Part shown: positions 32,162 to 43,591 of the stretch, piece by piece | How positions within the stretch are numbered: the stretch's first letter is position 1 | Layout of the letters: each line of letters starts with the position of its first letter | Assembly (NCBI GenBank): GCA_031761405.1 | Contig: JASEVX010000003.1 | Span: 68,053,044-68,117,043, forward strand | Length of the DNA stretch: 64,000 nucleotides | From: Serripes groenlandicus | Taxonomy: Eukaryota; Mollusca; Bivalvia; Cardiida; Cardiidae | Reading direction: 5' to 3' | Position numbers and translations under genes: made by a program | The notes under the pieces: generated by a model | The model's input: the letters and a program-made list of their open reading frames with translations, nothing else | What the model was told of the DNA's origin: nothing | The model's database searches: none

Positions 32162-32383
32162 CCCTTTCCCTCATATAGACGCTTTCTGACCTCTGCAGCA
32201 GACGGATTTTCAAAAACATAGTGACAAAAGAAGAAATTGCTCAAAACGAGCAATTTCTCCTTTTGCAACAATGTTTTTCACTTTTTAGTCATAGGTTATC
32301 AATTCAATTATAGAGATTTTCTATTTTTTCACAAAAATATGTTCAAAGTCGTCTGCTGCATAATTGCAGTGTGAGGGAAAGGG
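32162..32383 (-). mobile_element. Family A MITE, complete
   Basis: 222 bp between TTAA at 32158-32161 and 32384-32387. CCCTTTCCCTCATATAGACG left, GTGAGGGAAAGGG right. Core GAAATTGCTCAAAACGAGCA then ATTTC. Confidence 0.92.
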
Positions 32384-32459
32384 TTAAAATCAGCTCCATG
32401 AAGTAAGCAAGGAATTAGAAGTCACGTGTTTCAGGAAGAGGCAAATAGAAATTGCTATA

Positions 32460-32707
32460 TCGAGGGCTTGGCGTGATACAGTTGTAACTAAAATTTGTAT
32501 TTTTCTACCAAGGTTAATCGCCTCGCCATAAAGTCTTTATAATCGTTAAATCATTTTTCTTGGTCAACAATGGAAATTTAGGTGCCATTGCTCGTTCTGA
32601 GCAATGGCACCTAAATTTCCATTGTTTACAAAGGGGTCAAAATTGCCCCTAAACCAGGGTTTTCAAAATCGGTTTTTAGTTACAACCGTTTCACGCCAAG
32701 CCCTCGA
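32460..32707 (+). mobile_element. Family C hairpin MITE
   Basis: TA (32458-32459) and TA (32708-32709) flank TCGAGGGCTTGGCGTGATAC and inverse CGCCAAGCCCTCGA. Same perfect 14-bp core stem with GTTCT loop as at 24550. Confidence 0.92.
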
Positions 32708-32709
32708 TA

Positions 32710-33144
32710 TCCTAGCAAACCCGGAGAGTGTAAGTCACGTGGAATCAATGAATTAATGGAATACATATAATACCCGATTTTCTATGAAGATCGCTGTTTC
32801 GATTCCTCAGATCTTACAGTATAAATAAATATCACCAGTTAAATGCTCACAGAATTATTCCTAGACTCGGGATATACCCCTTATGTATGCTTTTACCATT
32901 TTTGAGAAATTGGCCCGCTTTGGGGTTTGTGATTTCATCTTGATTGAACACTATTTTGTTGTCTAATTTTTCAAACTCGTTTATTATGGATTTGGTGTAG
33001 GGAAGAAGTTAACAATACACTTTTGCACAATGATCGAGATAATGTAATTATTGTCAAATAGTATTAGATTGAAAAAGCAAAATCCGAGCACTGGTTTTAG
33101 ACATGTTTTTTGTTAATGCAAACAATTAATTGGAATTGGCGTCA
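32710..33144. other. Unique sequence, no gene seen
   Basis: Nothing recognised. Confidence 0.5.
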
Positions 33145-33350
33145 CACGAAATACCGCATCGACTGTGAAGTGATAGAACGTTTGCCTCGGGTGCGAACGG
33201 AAGGTCGTGGGTTCGATCACCGGCCTGGTCATACCAAATGCTTTAAAAATGGTGATAATGGCTTATCTTACCCAGGAAACACAACGCTATAACCAAAAAA
33301 TAATTTTAAGCGGAATAAGACACAAATAAATCAATCAATCAAGCAATAAA
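33145..33350 (+). mobile_element. S2-like tRNA-derived SINE
   Basis: GAACGTTTGCCTCGGGTGCG, then box B-like GTGGGTTCGATCACCGG, a short body, and a TAAATCAATCAATCAAGC tail. The tail touches the 33-bp array. Confidence 0.7.
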
Positions 33351-33351
33351 C

Positions 33352-36118
33352 CATACTTGTACAATGTGATTCATAAGCTTCTGAGATACTTGTACAATGT
33401 GATTAATAAGCTTCTAAGATACATGTACAATGTGATTCATAAGCTTCTGAGATACTTGTACAATGCGATTTATAAACTTCTAAGATACTTGTACAATGCG
33501 ACTCATAAACTTCTAAGATAATTGTACAATGCGAAGCATAAGCTTCTAAGATACTTGTAAAATGCGATTCATAAGCTTCTAAGATACTTGTTCAAAGCGA
33601 TCATAAGCTTCTAAGATACATGTACAATGCGATTCATAAGCTTCTAACGTACTTGTACAATACGACTCATAAGCTTCTAAGATACTTGTACAATGCGACT
33701 CATAAGCTTCTAAGATACTTGTACAATGCGATTTATAAGCTTCTAAGCTACTTGTTCAATGCGATTCATAAGCTTCTAAGATACTTGTACATTGCGAGTC
33801 ATAAGCTTCTAAGATACTTGTACAAAGCGACATAACCTTCTAATATACTTGTACAATGCGATTCATAAGCGTTTAAGACACTTGTACAATGCGACTCATA
33901 AGCTTCTAAGATACTTGTACAACGCGATTCATAAGCTTCTAAGATACTTGTACAATGCGATTCATAAACTTTTAAGATACTTGTACAATGCGATTCATAA
34001 ACCTCTAAGATACTTGTATAATGCGATTCATAAGCTTCTAAGATACTTGTTCAATACGACTCATAAGCTTCTAAGATACTTGTACAATGCGACTCATAAG
34101 CTTCTAAGATACTTGTACAATGCGATTCATAAGCTTCTAAGATACTTGTACAATGCGACTCATAAGCTTCTAAGATACTTGTACAATACGATTCATAAAC
34201 TTCTAAGATACTTGTACAATGCGATTCATAAACTTCTAAGATACTTGTACAATGCGATTCATAAGCTATTAAGATACTTGTACAATGCGATTCATAAACC
34301 TCTAAGATACTTGTACAATGCGATTCATAAGCTTCTAAGATACTTGTACAATATTGACTCATAAGCTTCTAAGATACTTGTACAATGCGATTCATAAGCT
34401 TCTAAGATACTTGTACAATGAGATTCATAAGCTTCTAAGATATTTTTACAATGCGATTCATAAGCTTCTAAGATACTTGTTCAATGCAATTCATAAGCTT
34501 CTAAGATAATTGTACAATGCGATTCATAAGCTTCTAATATACTTGTACATTGCCATTCATAAGCTTCTGAGATACTTGTACAATACGACTCATAAGCTTC
34601 TAAGATACTTGAACAATGCGATTCATAGGCTTTTAAGATACTTGTTCAATGCGATTCATAAGCTTTTAAGATACTTGTACAATGCGAGTCATAAACTTTT
34701 AAGATACTTGTACAATGCGATTCATAAACTTTTAAGATACTTGTACAATGCGATTCATAAGCTTTTAATATACTTGTACAATGCGATTCATAAACTTTTA
34801 AGATACTTGTACAATGCGATTCATAAGCTTTTAAGATACTTGTACAATGCGATTCATAAACTTTTAAGATACTTGTACAATGCGATTCATAAAACTTTTA
34901 AGATACTTGTACAATGCGATTCATAAGCTTTTAAGATACTTGTACAATGCGATTCATAAACTTTCTAAGCTACTTGTACAATGAGGTTCATACGGTTCTA
35001 AGATACTTGTACAATGCGATTCATAAGCTTCTAAGATAATTGCACAATGCGATTCATAAGCTTCTAAGATACTTGTAAAATGCGATTCATAAGCTTCTAA
35101 GATACTTATACAATGCGATTCATAAGCTTCTAAGATACTTGTACAATGCGATTCATAAGCTTCTGAGATACTTGTACAATGCGATTCATAAACTTCTAAG
35201 ATAATTGTACAATGCGATTCATAAACTTCTAAGATACTTGTAAAATGCGATTCATAAGCTTCTAAGATATTTTTACAATGCGATTCATAAGCTTCTAAGA
35301 TACTTGTTCAATGCAATTCATAAGCTTCTAAGATAATTGTACAATGCGATTCATAAGCTTCTAATATACTTGTACATTGCCATTCATAAGCTTCTGAGAT
35401 ACTTGTACAATACGACTCATAAGCTTCTAAGATACTTGAACAATGCGATTCATAGGCTTTTAAGATACTTGTTCAATGCGATTCATAAGCTTTTAAGATA
35501 CTTGTACAATGCGAGTCATAAACTTTTAAGATACTTGTACAATGCGATTCATAAACTTTTAAGATACTTGTACAATGCGATTCATAAGCTTTTAAGATAC
35601 TTGTACAATGCGATTCATAAACTTTTAAGATACTTGTACAATGCGATTCATAAGCTTTTAAGATACTTGTACAATGCGATTCATAAACTTTTAAGATACT
35701 TGTACAATGCGATTCATAAAACTTTTAAGATACTTGTACAATGCGATTCATAAGCTTTTAAGATACTTGTACAATGCGATTCATAAACTTTCTAAGCTAC
35801 TTGTACAATGAGGTTCATACGGTTCTAAGATACTTGTACAATGCGATTCATAAGCTTCTAAGATAATTGCACAATGCGATTCATAAGCTTCTAAGATACT
35901 TGTAAAATGCGATTCATAAGCTTCTAAGATACTTATACAATGCGATTCATAAGCTTCTAAGATACTTGTACAATGCGATTCATAAGCTTCTGAGATACTT
36001 GTACAATGCGATTCATAAACTTCTAAGATAATTGTACAATGCGATTCATAAACTTCTAAGATACTTGTAAAATGCGATTCATAAGCTTCTAAGATACTTG
36101 TACAATGAGGTTCATAAG
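33352..36118. repeat. 33-bp tandem array, about 83 copies, with 827-bp higher-order duplication
   Basis: Unit TTGTACAATGCGATTCATAA plus GCTTCTAAGATAC. 33 bp is 11 codons, so long stretches read as YLYNAIHKLLR repeats on plus and CTSILEAYESH on minus. Blocks of about 827 bp starting near 34440 and 35267 are almost identical: they share rare variants such as TATTTTTACAATG, the inserted A in ATAAAACTTTT, and ATGAGGTTCATACGG in the same order. Minisatellite, not a gene. Confidence 0.95.
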
Positions 36119-36128
36119 CTTTAGGTAG

Positions 36129-36209
36129 TTAACCCTTCTCAATCGTTGTATTGAAAAAAGTATTTGCTCACCATGAGGAATTACTCCTTTCACCACAATG
36201 TTTTCATTT
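36129..36209. mobile_element. Family A fragment
   Basis: TTAACCCTTCTCAATCG, TTGCTCACCATGAGGAATTACTCC and ACCACAATGTTTTCAT are left-end and core pieces of family A. Confidence 0.5.
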
Positions 36210-37084
36210 CTATCCTGAACAGACTGCACGGATGTGCAGAGTAATCTGGATCTTCACTGGCCGCTAAGACGCATTACGTGGCCCGTATTAAACAATACTA
36301 CCGCTGACTATACCACATCCATACACTTTAAAACATTCGCGCTGTGCCAGGAAGTCAGAAAATATTCCAAAATGAGATATTATTATACAATAAATATTGC
36401 ATGCTTAATTCACAACAGGGTGATACTCAACACGGAGAATGTAATCTGGGCAAAAGTCTAAGGTGAAGCACGCCATGTGTACGTCAGTTGGGCGCAATGA
36501 GACCATCTGATAGTTGTGTTTATAAACAACGCTAACATCTGTTCTGGGAATACCTGTAGAGACCGCAGACCGGTCGTTATCGTTGTTAGATTATCTCTAC
36601 CCCTGATTTATAGTCCTGGATAGCTCGTACTACATTGGTTCTATAGTGGCAAGAGTCTGACTGTCTGTATCCCCTTTTTCAATAAGTGTTTATCTGTTCT
36701 GAGAAAGAAGGTTATTCATTTTTCTTGAGATTCTCTAACTCACCCTCACCTCTCACACAGAGGTAAATCCGAATCTTCACATACAATGTTTCTTTTCTGA
36801 AGCAGATTGTTTGCATTCTACATTTGATAATTGAATATACCGTTACGCATGCACTAAGTTAAGCTTATCACTAGATCTATATATGTTGATTTCATTATTA
36901 ATAGGATACATGAGTATGTAAGAGAATTGCACAAATAATTCCTGACTACTTCAAAGTTAAGTTTCTGGACGATTATTTCTCCATCATGTAAATGTAAATT
37001 CAATTATAATCAGCATTAGACACGACTTAATTTACCTCACGAAATAAAATGTTGTTTTCATTCGCTGTGTATGTTTCAATTGTA
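36210..37084. other. Unique sequence, no gene seen
   Basis: About 870 bp. GATGTGCAGAGTAATCTGGATC recalls the GATC-rich dispersed repeats but is not assignable. Confidence 0.5.
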
Positions 37085-38095
37085 GTAACGACGTTTCAAA
37101 TAGTAGTTACGACGTATCAAACAGTATTTACGACGTTTCCAACAGTATTTACGTTGTTTTTATGAGTATTTACGTTGTTTTCATCAGTATTTACGTCGTT
37201 TTCATCAGTATTTACGACGGCTTCACACAGTATATACGGCGTTTTCAAACAGTATTTACGTCGTTTTCAACAGTATTTACGGCGTTTTCAACAGTATTTA
37301 CGGCGTTTTCAAACATTATTTACGTTGTTTTCATCAGTATTTACGTCGTTTTCATCAGTATTTACGTCGTTTTCATCAGTATTGACGTCGTTTTCATCAG
37401 TATTTACGTCGTTTTCATCAGCATTTACGACGTTTTCTACAGTATTTACGACGTGTTCAACAATATTTAAGACGTTTTAAACAGTATTCACGATGTTTTC
37501 AATAGTATTTACGACATATTTTACGACGTTTTCAACAGTATTTACGACGTTTACTACAGTATTTATGTCGTTTTTAACAGTATTTACGACGTTTTTTAAA
37601 AAGTAATTACGACGTTTTCTACAGTATTTACGATGTTTTCAACAGTATTTACGATGTTTTTTAAAAAGTAATTACGACGTTTTCAACAGTATTTATGACG
37701 TGTGCAACAGTTTTCAACAGTATTTACGACGTTTTCTACAGTAATTACGACGTTTTCAACAGTATTTACGACGTTTTTTAAAAAGTAATTACGACGTTTT
37801 TAACAGTATTTATGACGTTTGCAACAGTTTTCAACAGTATTTTACGACGTTTTCAACAGTTTAAGTCGTTTTCAACAGTATTTACGACGTTTTCAACAGT
37901 TAATAACAGTTTTCAAAAGTATTTACGACGTTTTTAACAGTATTTACGACGTTTTCAACAGTTTTTACGTCGTTTTAAACAGTATTTACGACGTTTTCAA
38001 CATTTTTTAACAGTATTCACAACATTTTCAACTGTTTTTACGTCGTTTTCAACAGCATTTACGTCGTTTTCAGCAGCATTTACGTTGTTTCTTAC
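37085..38095. repeat. 21-bp tandem array, about 48 copies
   Basis: Unit CAGTATTTACGACGTTTTCAA with TTACGTCG and TTACGTTG variants. The left part keeps a 21-bp register (7-codon repeat such as VFISIYV); from about 37500 indels (TTTTTTAAAAAGTAATTACG, CAACAGTTTTCAACAG) break it. Confidence 0.93.
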
Positions 38096-38344
38096 AGCCT
38101 TTCAGTTATGTAACGGCATTTCGATAGGTACATTGCTATATCAACCTAAAGCATTACTGTATAACCATGCTACGGAGTAGTTGAAAACGTTGAGGTCAGT
38201 GCAGACATGTCTTGTAATGGCACAGTTTTCTTATCTCCAGCGCACTGAATTAAAAGAAAAATTAGGCCAGCGTTAGATAATTCTATGATAGACCACTTCC
38301 TTTCCATGTTTTCAGCGAAAGTTCCAGATAAGTCTCAGCGAAAC

Positions 38345-38618
38345 AGACATTGAGGATTTAAAAAACACGCAACAAAAATTACTAATCTGCAGTAGACGAC
38401 TTTGAACGCATCAGGTACATGTACCTGAAACCAACAAGGCAAACATATGGAAAATCGCTATCAATTGAAGCATAATTATGAACAGAGTTGAAAACAAGTG
38501 GGGGAAAAGGGAGAACATGTTTATCATGAGAAATGTATTGTTTAACCACAATGTTTTCTAAACAAATCTGCTGCAGAATTGCCAAAATGCGCCTTCATTT
38601 GAGAAAAGGCTACAGTTA
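38345..38618 (+). mobile_element. Eroded family A copy
   Basis: ATCTGCAGTAGACGACTTTG, GAGTTGAAAACAAGTGGGGG, CACAATGTTTTCTAAAC and CTGCTGCAGAATTGCC in family order. Confidence 0.55.
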
Positions 38619-39011
38619 ACAAGATAAACTCAAACATTAAATTTGTGAGCATGTCATGAATTAAAGTTATCAGGAGATGTCTATCCGTATATTTCACTAT
38701 AAATTATAACCCAATTGGAAAGAAAGATATTTCAAATTGAATTCCCAAATACTTGAAAAGTGCATTTTCTCCCTGATTATGTCTCCTTTACTGAGTCCTT
38801 TAGTTTCACTTTTCACCATTCATTTATAATTAAATTCGGAGGCGTAGATTTGGAGAATTAACTATCGTTTTTCACAATATTTTAATTAATCCCTATATTG
38901 TGGGTACTCAAAAGAATCGTTTCAGTTACACCAGTATTTCAGGTGCCCACAACAAATGGTTTCAAGGTCAAATAAGGATTTGAGAACAAGAAATACCCTA
39001 TCTAGAGTAAT
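38619..39011. other. Unique sequence, nothing recognised
   Basis: No gene or repeat seen. Confidence 0.5.
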
Positions 39012-39296
39012 TACATTTAAATCGCGTCAGCTGTTTGTTCAATTCAATTCAAATGTTATTCAACTATATTTTCAATTCAATTCAATTCAATTTTATTCAG
39101 GCAAGTCGGCATTTAAGTACCATTGGCCATTTACCAGTATATACACGTGAAGAATATGGCTTGATGACGTAAAATACATTACATTTACATGATTTGTATA
39201 CACGAATACAAATATAAAGGCCTCCGGTCCATGTTCATTTATAGTTACAAAGCATACAATACGAATGACATAATTGTCACATCGTGTAACAGCATT
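39012..39296 (-). mobile_element. LINE 3'-end fragment with (TTGAA)n tail
   Basis: Read on minus, GGACCGGAGGCCTTTATA is followed by sequence ending in AAAATTGAATTGAATTGAAT. The GGCC-GGCC stem before a simple-repeat tail also occurs at 30093 and 40549 on plus. No coding sequence. Confidence 0.55.
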
Positions 39297-39299
39297 ATA

Positions 39300-39365
39300 G
39301 TTTAGTTTAGTTTATTTAATAATCTTCCATTGGGCCTAACCAGCCCATTTGGACACCATATTACA
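39300..39365 (-). mobile_element. Second LINE-like tail, (TAAAC)n
   Basis: Minus strand: GGGCTGGTTAGGCCCAATGG, AGATTATTAAATAAAC, then TAAACTAAAC. Looks like the tail of a different non-LTR element. Confidence 0.5.
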
Positions 39366-39482
39366 GATTTCTAACATGACGTTGTTTTCCTTGCCTATAG
39401 AGAGTGAAGTAATTCGTCAATAACTAATGTAAAAGATTAAGTTCCTTTTGTTAAGGTGTCGGGTCATGTTAGAATCGAAATG

Positions 39483-39534
39483 AACTATCAAAAACCGTGG
39501 TTTATTGGCGAATAAACCACGGTTTTTTATAGTT
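39483..39534. repeat. 24-bp inverted repeat with 4-nt loop
   Basis: AAAACCGTGGTTTATT, loop GGCG, AATAAACCACGGTTTT, extended outward to 24 bp with one mismatch (AACTATC versus AACTATA). Probably the core of a short palindromic element. Not a bacterial-type terminator. Confidence 0.85.
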
Positions 39535-39709
39535 TATTTCTTAAATAATAGATTTTCGAGAACAAATTGATTAAACAAAATATAACGAATAACATGGCTA
39601 CCAACATGCATTATAGACTGGCTAATATATTTATACTCACAATGACGACAGATCATTGTCAGTCTTTGTGACGTAGATGTCTCTTCTGACGCTTAAAAAA
39701 ATACTTATA

Positions 39710-39970
39710 TGAGCCGTCCAGCCAGAAAAGCAACATTATGGCCTCTGCGTAATATATCGACCCAGATCAGCCTGCGCAGTCCGCGCAGCCTAATCCGGGC
39801 CGACACATTCCGTCTCGTGGAGATATAGGTAAAGAGTAATGATTCCTGAAACAGAAAATCCACATGAGGCGAAAAGTGTCTGTCTGGGTTAGCATGCGCG
39901 GCATGCTTAGGCTGATCCGGGTCGATACTTTACGCAGAGTCCACAATGCTGGTTTTCTCGCGGGACGGTA
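39710..39970 (-). mobile_element. Family B MITE, complete
   Basis: TGAGCCGTCCAGCCAGAAAA to TTTTCTCGCGGGACGGTA, 261 bp. Confidence 0.9.
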
Positions 39971-40088
39971 CAATTATGTAGTCTTAATATGTCCAATAGT
40001 CACGAATCATTCTATTTCTACATGTGTGTAAAATCACACTATGTATAACTTTGTAAATTAAGATTTGAGCGTTATAAATAAGTCTTAA

Positions 40089-40718
40089 CCCTTTCCCTCA
40101 TACAACAATTCTGCAACAGACGACTTTGAACATATTTTGTCAAAAAAAAAGAAAATCTCTATAATTGAATGGAAAACCTATGACTAAAAGTCATATGTAA
40201 TTAATGCAAGCTACGAGAAGTTTTGTAACCTTATGGCTTCATAACCGTATGGCTTCATCTAATAGTACTGTGTCCGAAACTTCGCTATGTATTTATACTA
40301 CGCGTTTGAGATAAGAGGTGAGTTTCTTAAAGGCACAGTGTCGTTTGTATTGTTGATGTTGTAATGTTTGTTGCTGTTCTTTTCTTCAAATATGTATGAA
40401 CAAACACTAACGTCGTTGAGAAATAACATGACTACTTTTTTCTAATATTGCTATTTGAAGATGTTGTCTTATTGTGCGGTATAACCTGTCATTACATCAT
40501 TACATGGATATTTGATTGTATGTATGTATTTGTAACATCTTGTGTATAGGCCGGAGGCCTGATTATGCAATGAAATTTCGTTATCGTTTTCGTAAAGTGA
40601 AAAATATTGTGGCAAAAGGAGAAATTGCTCGTTTTGAGCAATTTCTTCTTTTGTCAGTATGTTTTCAAAAAGCCGTCTACTGCAGAGGCGTCAGAAAGCG
40701 TCTGTATGTTGGAAAGTA
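40089..40718 (+). mobile_element. Family A MITE split by a LINE tail
   Basis: TTAA at 40085-40088 and 40719-40722. Left part CCCTTTCCCTCATACAACAA to ATGACTAAAAGT (40191). Right part resumes at 40594, keeps the core GAAATTGCTCGTTTTGAGCA, and ends GTATGTTGGAAAGTA. Confidence 0.9.
40192..40593 (+). mobile_element. 5'-truncated LINE insertion, 5-bp target duplication
   Basis: 402 bp between AAAGT (40187-40191) and AAAGT (40594-40598). Ends with GTATAGGCCGGAGGCCTGAT, AATGAAATTTCG, then TTATCG repeats. No reading frame of note; only the 3' region was inserted. Confidence 0.75.
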
Positions 40719-40897
40719 TTAACGTTAGTATTACTACGTGTCGGTAAAAACCCGCCTGTACAGGCTCAGGATCCAAATGGCTACTACTTGACAGAAGTTT
40801 CGATAAACCTTGTATGACTAATTGAAGAATAGCGTATATCCAGATCAGCCGGTTAATCTGTATCTATGCCGTCCTGGTGACTAACGAGGAACCCATG

Positions 40898-41172
40898 TGA
40901 TTGATTGATTGATTGGGGTTTAAGGCCGTTTTCACCAATTTTTCAGTCATATCACGGCGGTCAGTTCAACTATTCATGTGTTTCCTGGCTTCCTCACACC
41001 AGTAATCCACACAACAATCTTTGCAAGCGACTGGCTGCTCTTCCACATTGACTGTAAGCCCATTGGTGGAGGCGAATGACGCTTGTCATAACGACTTTTG
41101 TCAAACGTCGGAAAGAATATTGGGGTCCGAACTCACAACCCCTGGATTGACAGCCTGCGTCGCTACCGACTG
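40898..41172 (-). mobile_element. S1 SINE, near full length
   Basis: TGATTGATTGATTGATTGGGG tail, then GTTTAAGGCCG (the TTAA here is empty), body, and GTCCGAACTCACAACCCCTGG head to GTCGCTACCGACTG. Only the start of the head is missing. Confidence 0.85.
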
Positions 41173-41459
41173 TGTTTGTTATGCTAGAAAGAATTCAGCC
41201 TGCGAAAATGGTTACCGTCAATTACTGGTTTTTCACATACTCTGCTTTCACTTTCAAATACGGTCAAAAATCTAAACATGATTAAATTAATAATTTCAAG
41301 TGCATCCTATACACATTTAAAGTCAATGTCTTATATTCAATGTATTCTGGTGAGGTATACACTCATTGTTATGCAAACAAAGTGTTTTTTAGGGACTATG
41401 GCCACGGATGCATTTTTCGTAATTTGACCATAATTGGTGACTAGACAATCGAACCAGTG

Positions 41460-41610
41460 CATGGGAACAGGTACAAGTTGACTTTTGTGAACAATATAGA
41501 TCCAGAACTACACTGTTCTCAGATTACTAACACAAGCTTGTTCGAAGATTCTGTAAATCCTTGTAGATTCTGGTGAGACTGATCAGATGTCGTGCAACCT
41601 CTTTAGAGCA
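41460..41610 (+). mobile_element. R5 dispersed repeat, partial
   Basis: GTTGACTTTTGTGAACAATATAG, TACACTGTTCTCAGATTAC and GAGACTGATCAGATG match R5 order. Confidence 0.5.
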
Positions 41611-41637
41611 ACAACTTGCAGAAGCAATGAAGTGTAG

Positions 41638-42622
41638 CTGCTCTATAGAGAGTAATCGTGTCGCTCTATAGAGAGTAATCGTGTCGCTCTGTAGAGAAGA
41701 ATCGTGTCGCTCTATAGAGAGTGATCATGTCGCGTTATTGAGGGTAATCCTGTTGTTTTATAGAGAGTAATATTGTCACTCTATAAAGGGTAATCTTGTT
41801 GTACTATAGAGAGTATTCGTGTTGCGCTATAGAGAGTAATCTTGTCGCTCTATAGAGAGTAATCGTTTCGCGCTAGAGAGGGTAATCTTGTCGCGCTATA
41901 GATGGTAATCTTGTCGCTCTAGAGAGAGTAATCTTGTCGCTCTATATAGGGTAATCGTGTCGCTCTAGAGAGGGTAATTTTGTCGCTCTATAGAGAGCAA
42001 TCTTGTCGCGCTATAGAGATTAATCCTGTCGCTCTATAGAGAGTAATCGTGTTGCGCTAAGAGAGTAATCGTGTCGCGATATAGAGGGTACTCTTGTCGC
42101 GCTATAGTGAGCAATCGTGTCGCGCTATTGGGAGTAATCTTGTCGCTCTATAAAGGGTAATCTTGTTGTTCTATAGAGAGTAATCGTGTCGCGCTATAGG
42201 GAGTAATCTTGTCGTCGCTCTATAAAGTGTAATCGCGTTGTCCTATAGAGAGCAATCGTGTCGCACTATATAGAGTAATCGTGTCGCTCTATAAAGGGTA
42301 ATCGTGTTGTCCTATAGAGAGTAATCGTGTCGCGCTATAGAGAGTAATCTTGTTAGTCTTTAGAGAGTAATCGTGCCGCGCTATAGAGAGTAATCTTGTC
42401 GCTCTATAAAGGGTTATCGTGTTGTCCTATAGAGAGTAATCGTGTCGCGCTATAGAGAGTAATCTTGTTAGTCTTTAGAGAGTAATCGTGCCGCGCTATA
42501 GAAAGTAATCTTGTCGTACTATAGATGGTAATCTTGTTGCTCTATAGGGAGTAATCGTGTCGCATTATAGAGGGTAATCTTGTCGCACTATAGAGAGCAA
42601 TCTTGTAGCTCTATAGAGGGTA
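41638..42622. repeat. 23-bp tandem array, about 43 copies
   Basis: Unit GCTCTATAGAGAGTAATCGT plus GTC. Each unit contains the self-complementary CTCTATAGAG. A three-unit variant block (GTTAGTCTTTAGAGAG then GTGCCGCGC) is repeated at about 42350 and 42467. Stops in all frames; no coding potential. Confidence 0.95.
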
Positions 42623-42689
42623 ATCTGCTCTGAAAAGTTCACTATATAAATCATTGCAGGAACATGAGAAATTGCCAATTCTTTTGTTT

Positions 42690-42851
42690 ATGTTTTCAAA
42701 CTTACTTTTCACCAGATCTTAAGAACGAGCAATTTCTCCTTTTGCCAATATGTTTTCGACTTAAGTCAGTAATATTATGTCCGTTGTTTTCGTATCCTGA
42801 GTAGATGTTTTCAAATGCGTTTGCAGCAGACTATGTTGTACATGGGAAAGG
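42690..42851 (-). mobile_element. Family A MITE, left end eroded
   Basis: Core AAGAACGAGCAATTTCTCC and right end TACATGGGAAAGGG with TTAA at 42852-42855. A further isolated left end (TTAACCCCTTCCCACAC) lies at 42895. Confidence 0.65.
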
Positions 42852-42855
42852 GTTA

Positions 42856-43590
42856 AATACGTTATCGTATTTATAACCGTGATCACGCAAATAGTTAACC
42901 CCTTCCCACACACATGCAGCCGATAACCTGCTGTGACCACTACAACATGTTATATACAATAATAGGAGCATTGCTACATTACGTACAACTGAGCGAATTC
43001 TAAACGCTTGTTAATCTGCTCAAATTACGCTGCGACAGATGTGTCTTTATTCTAGAAATATCATTTTACCGCGTAAACATTGAAAAGGTCAACTTATGAA
43101 ATAAAAAAGAAACATGACAATGGTAGGCAATTTCTATGGTATCCAATTTTTATATAGTATGTATAAATGTATTCATTTACCCGAAAACAGATAAATTACC
43201 ACAAAAAACAAATGGCCAGCTCATGCTGTGTATATTGGTGTCAAAATAAATGATATGCTATTTAAAAAAAAATAAACATAAACATTTAGTTTAAACATAT
43301 TTAATCCTCATATATTTTTGCATAGTAGTAAAATGGATTGGACTGAAAGCTCATAGCTTATTGTAGGTCCTCTCCAATAAAGATTGATTTACAGGAAGCA
43401 CGGTGAATATTTAACATGTTCAGGATATATCAGGTTACTTTAGCTTTGTAATTTATCATACAAGAAAGAGATACATAATAGCGAGTGGATAGAGAGCAAC
43501 AGATGAATAAAGGGGATAAAGCGATAGATATAATGAGAGCAAAAAGAGATAAAGGAGGGTGGGGCGCGTATGGGAGGTTACTTAATGTGA
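42856..43590. other. Unique AT-rich sequence
   Basis: Besides the family A end at 42895, nothing is assignable. GGTCCTCTCCAATAAAGATTG near 43367 could be another retroelement tail. Confidence 0.45.
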
Positions 43591-43591
43591 A

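Noticed and set aside
33849..36090. YLYNAIHKLLR repeat protein
   Set aside because: 11-codon periodicity follows from the 33-bp unit; the frame breaks repeatedly at indels and the other strand is open too.
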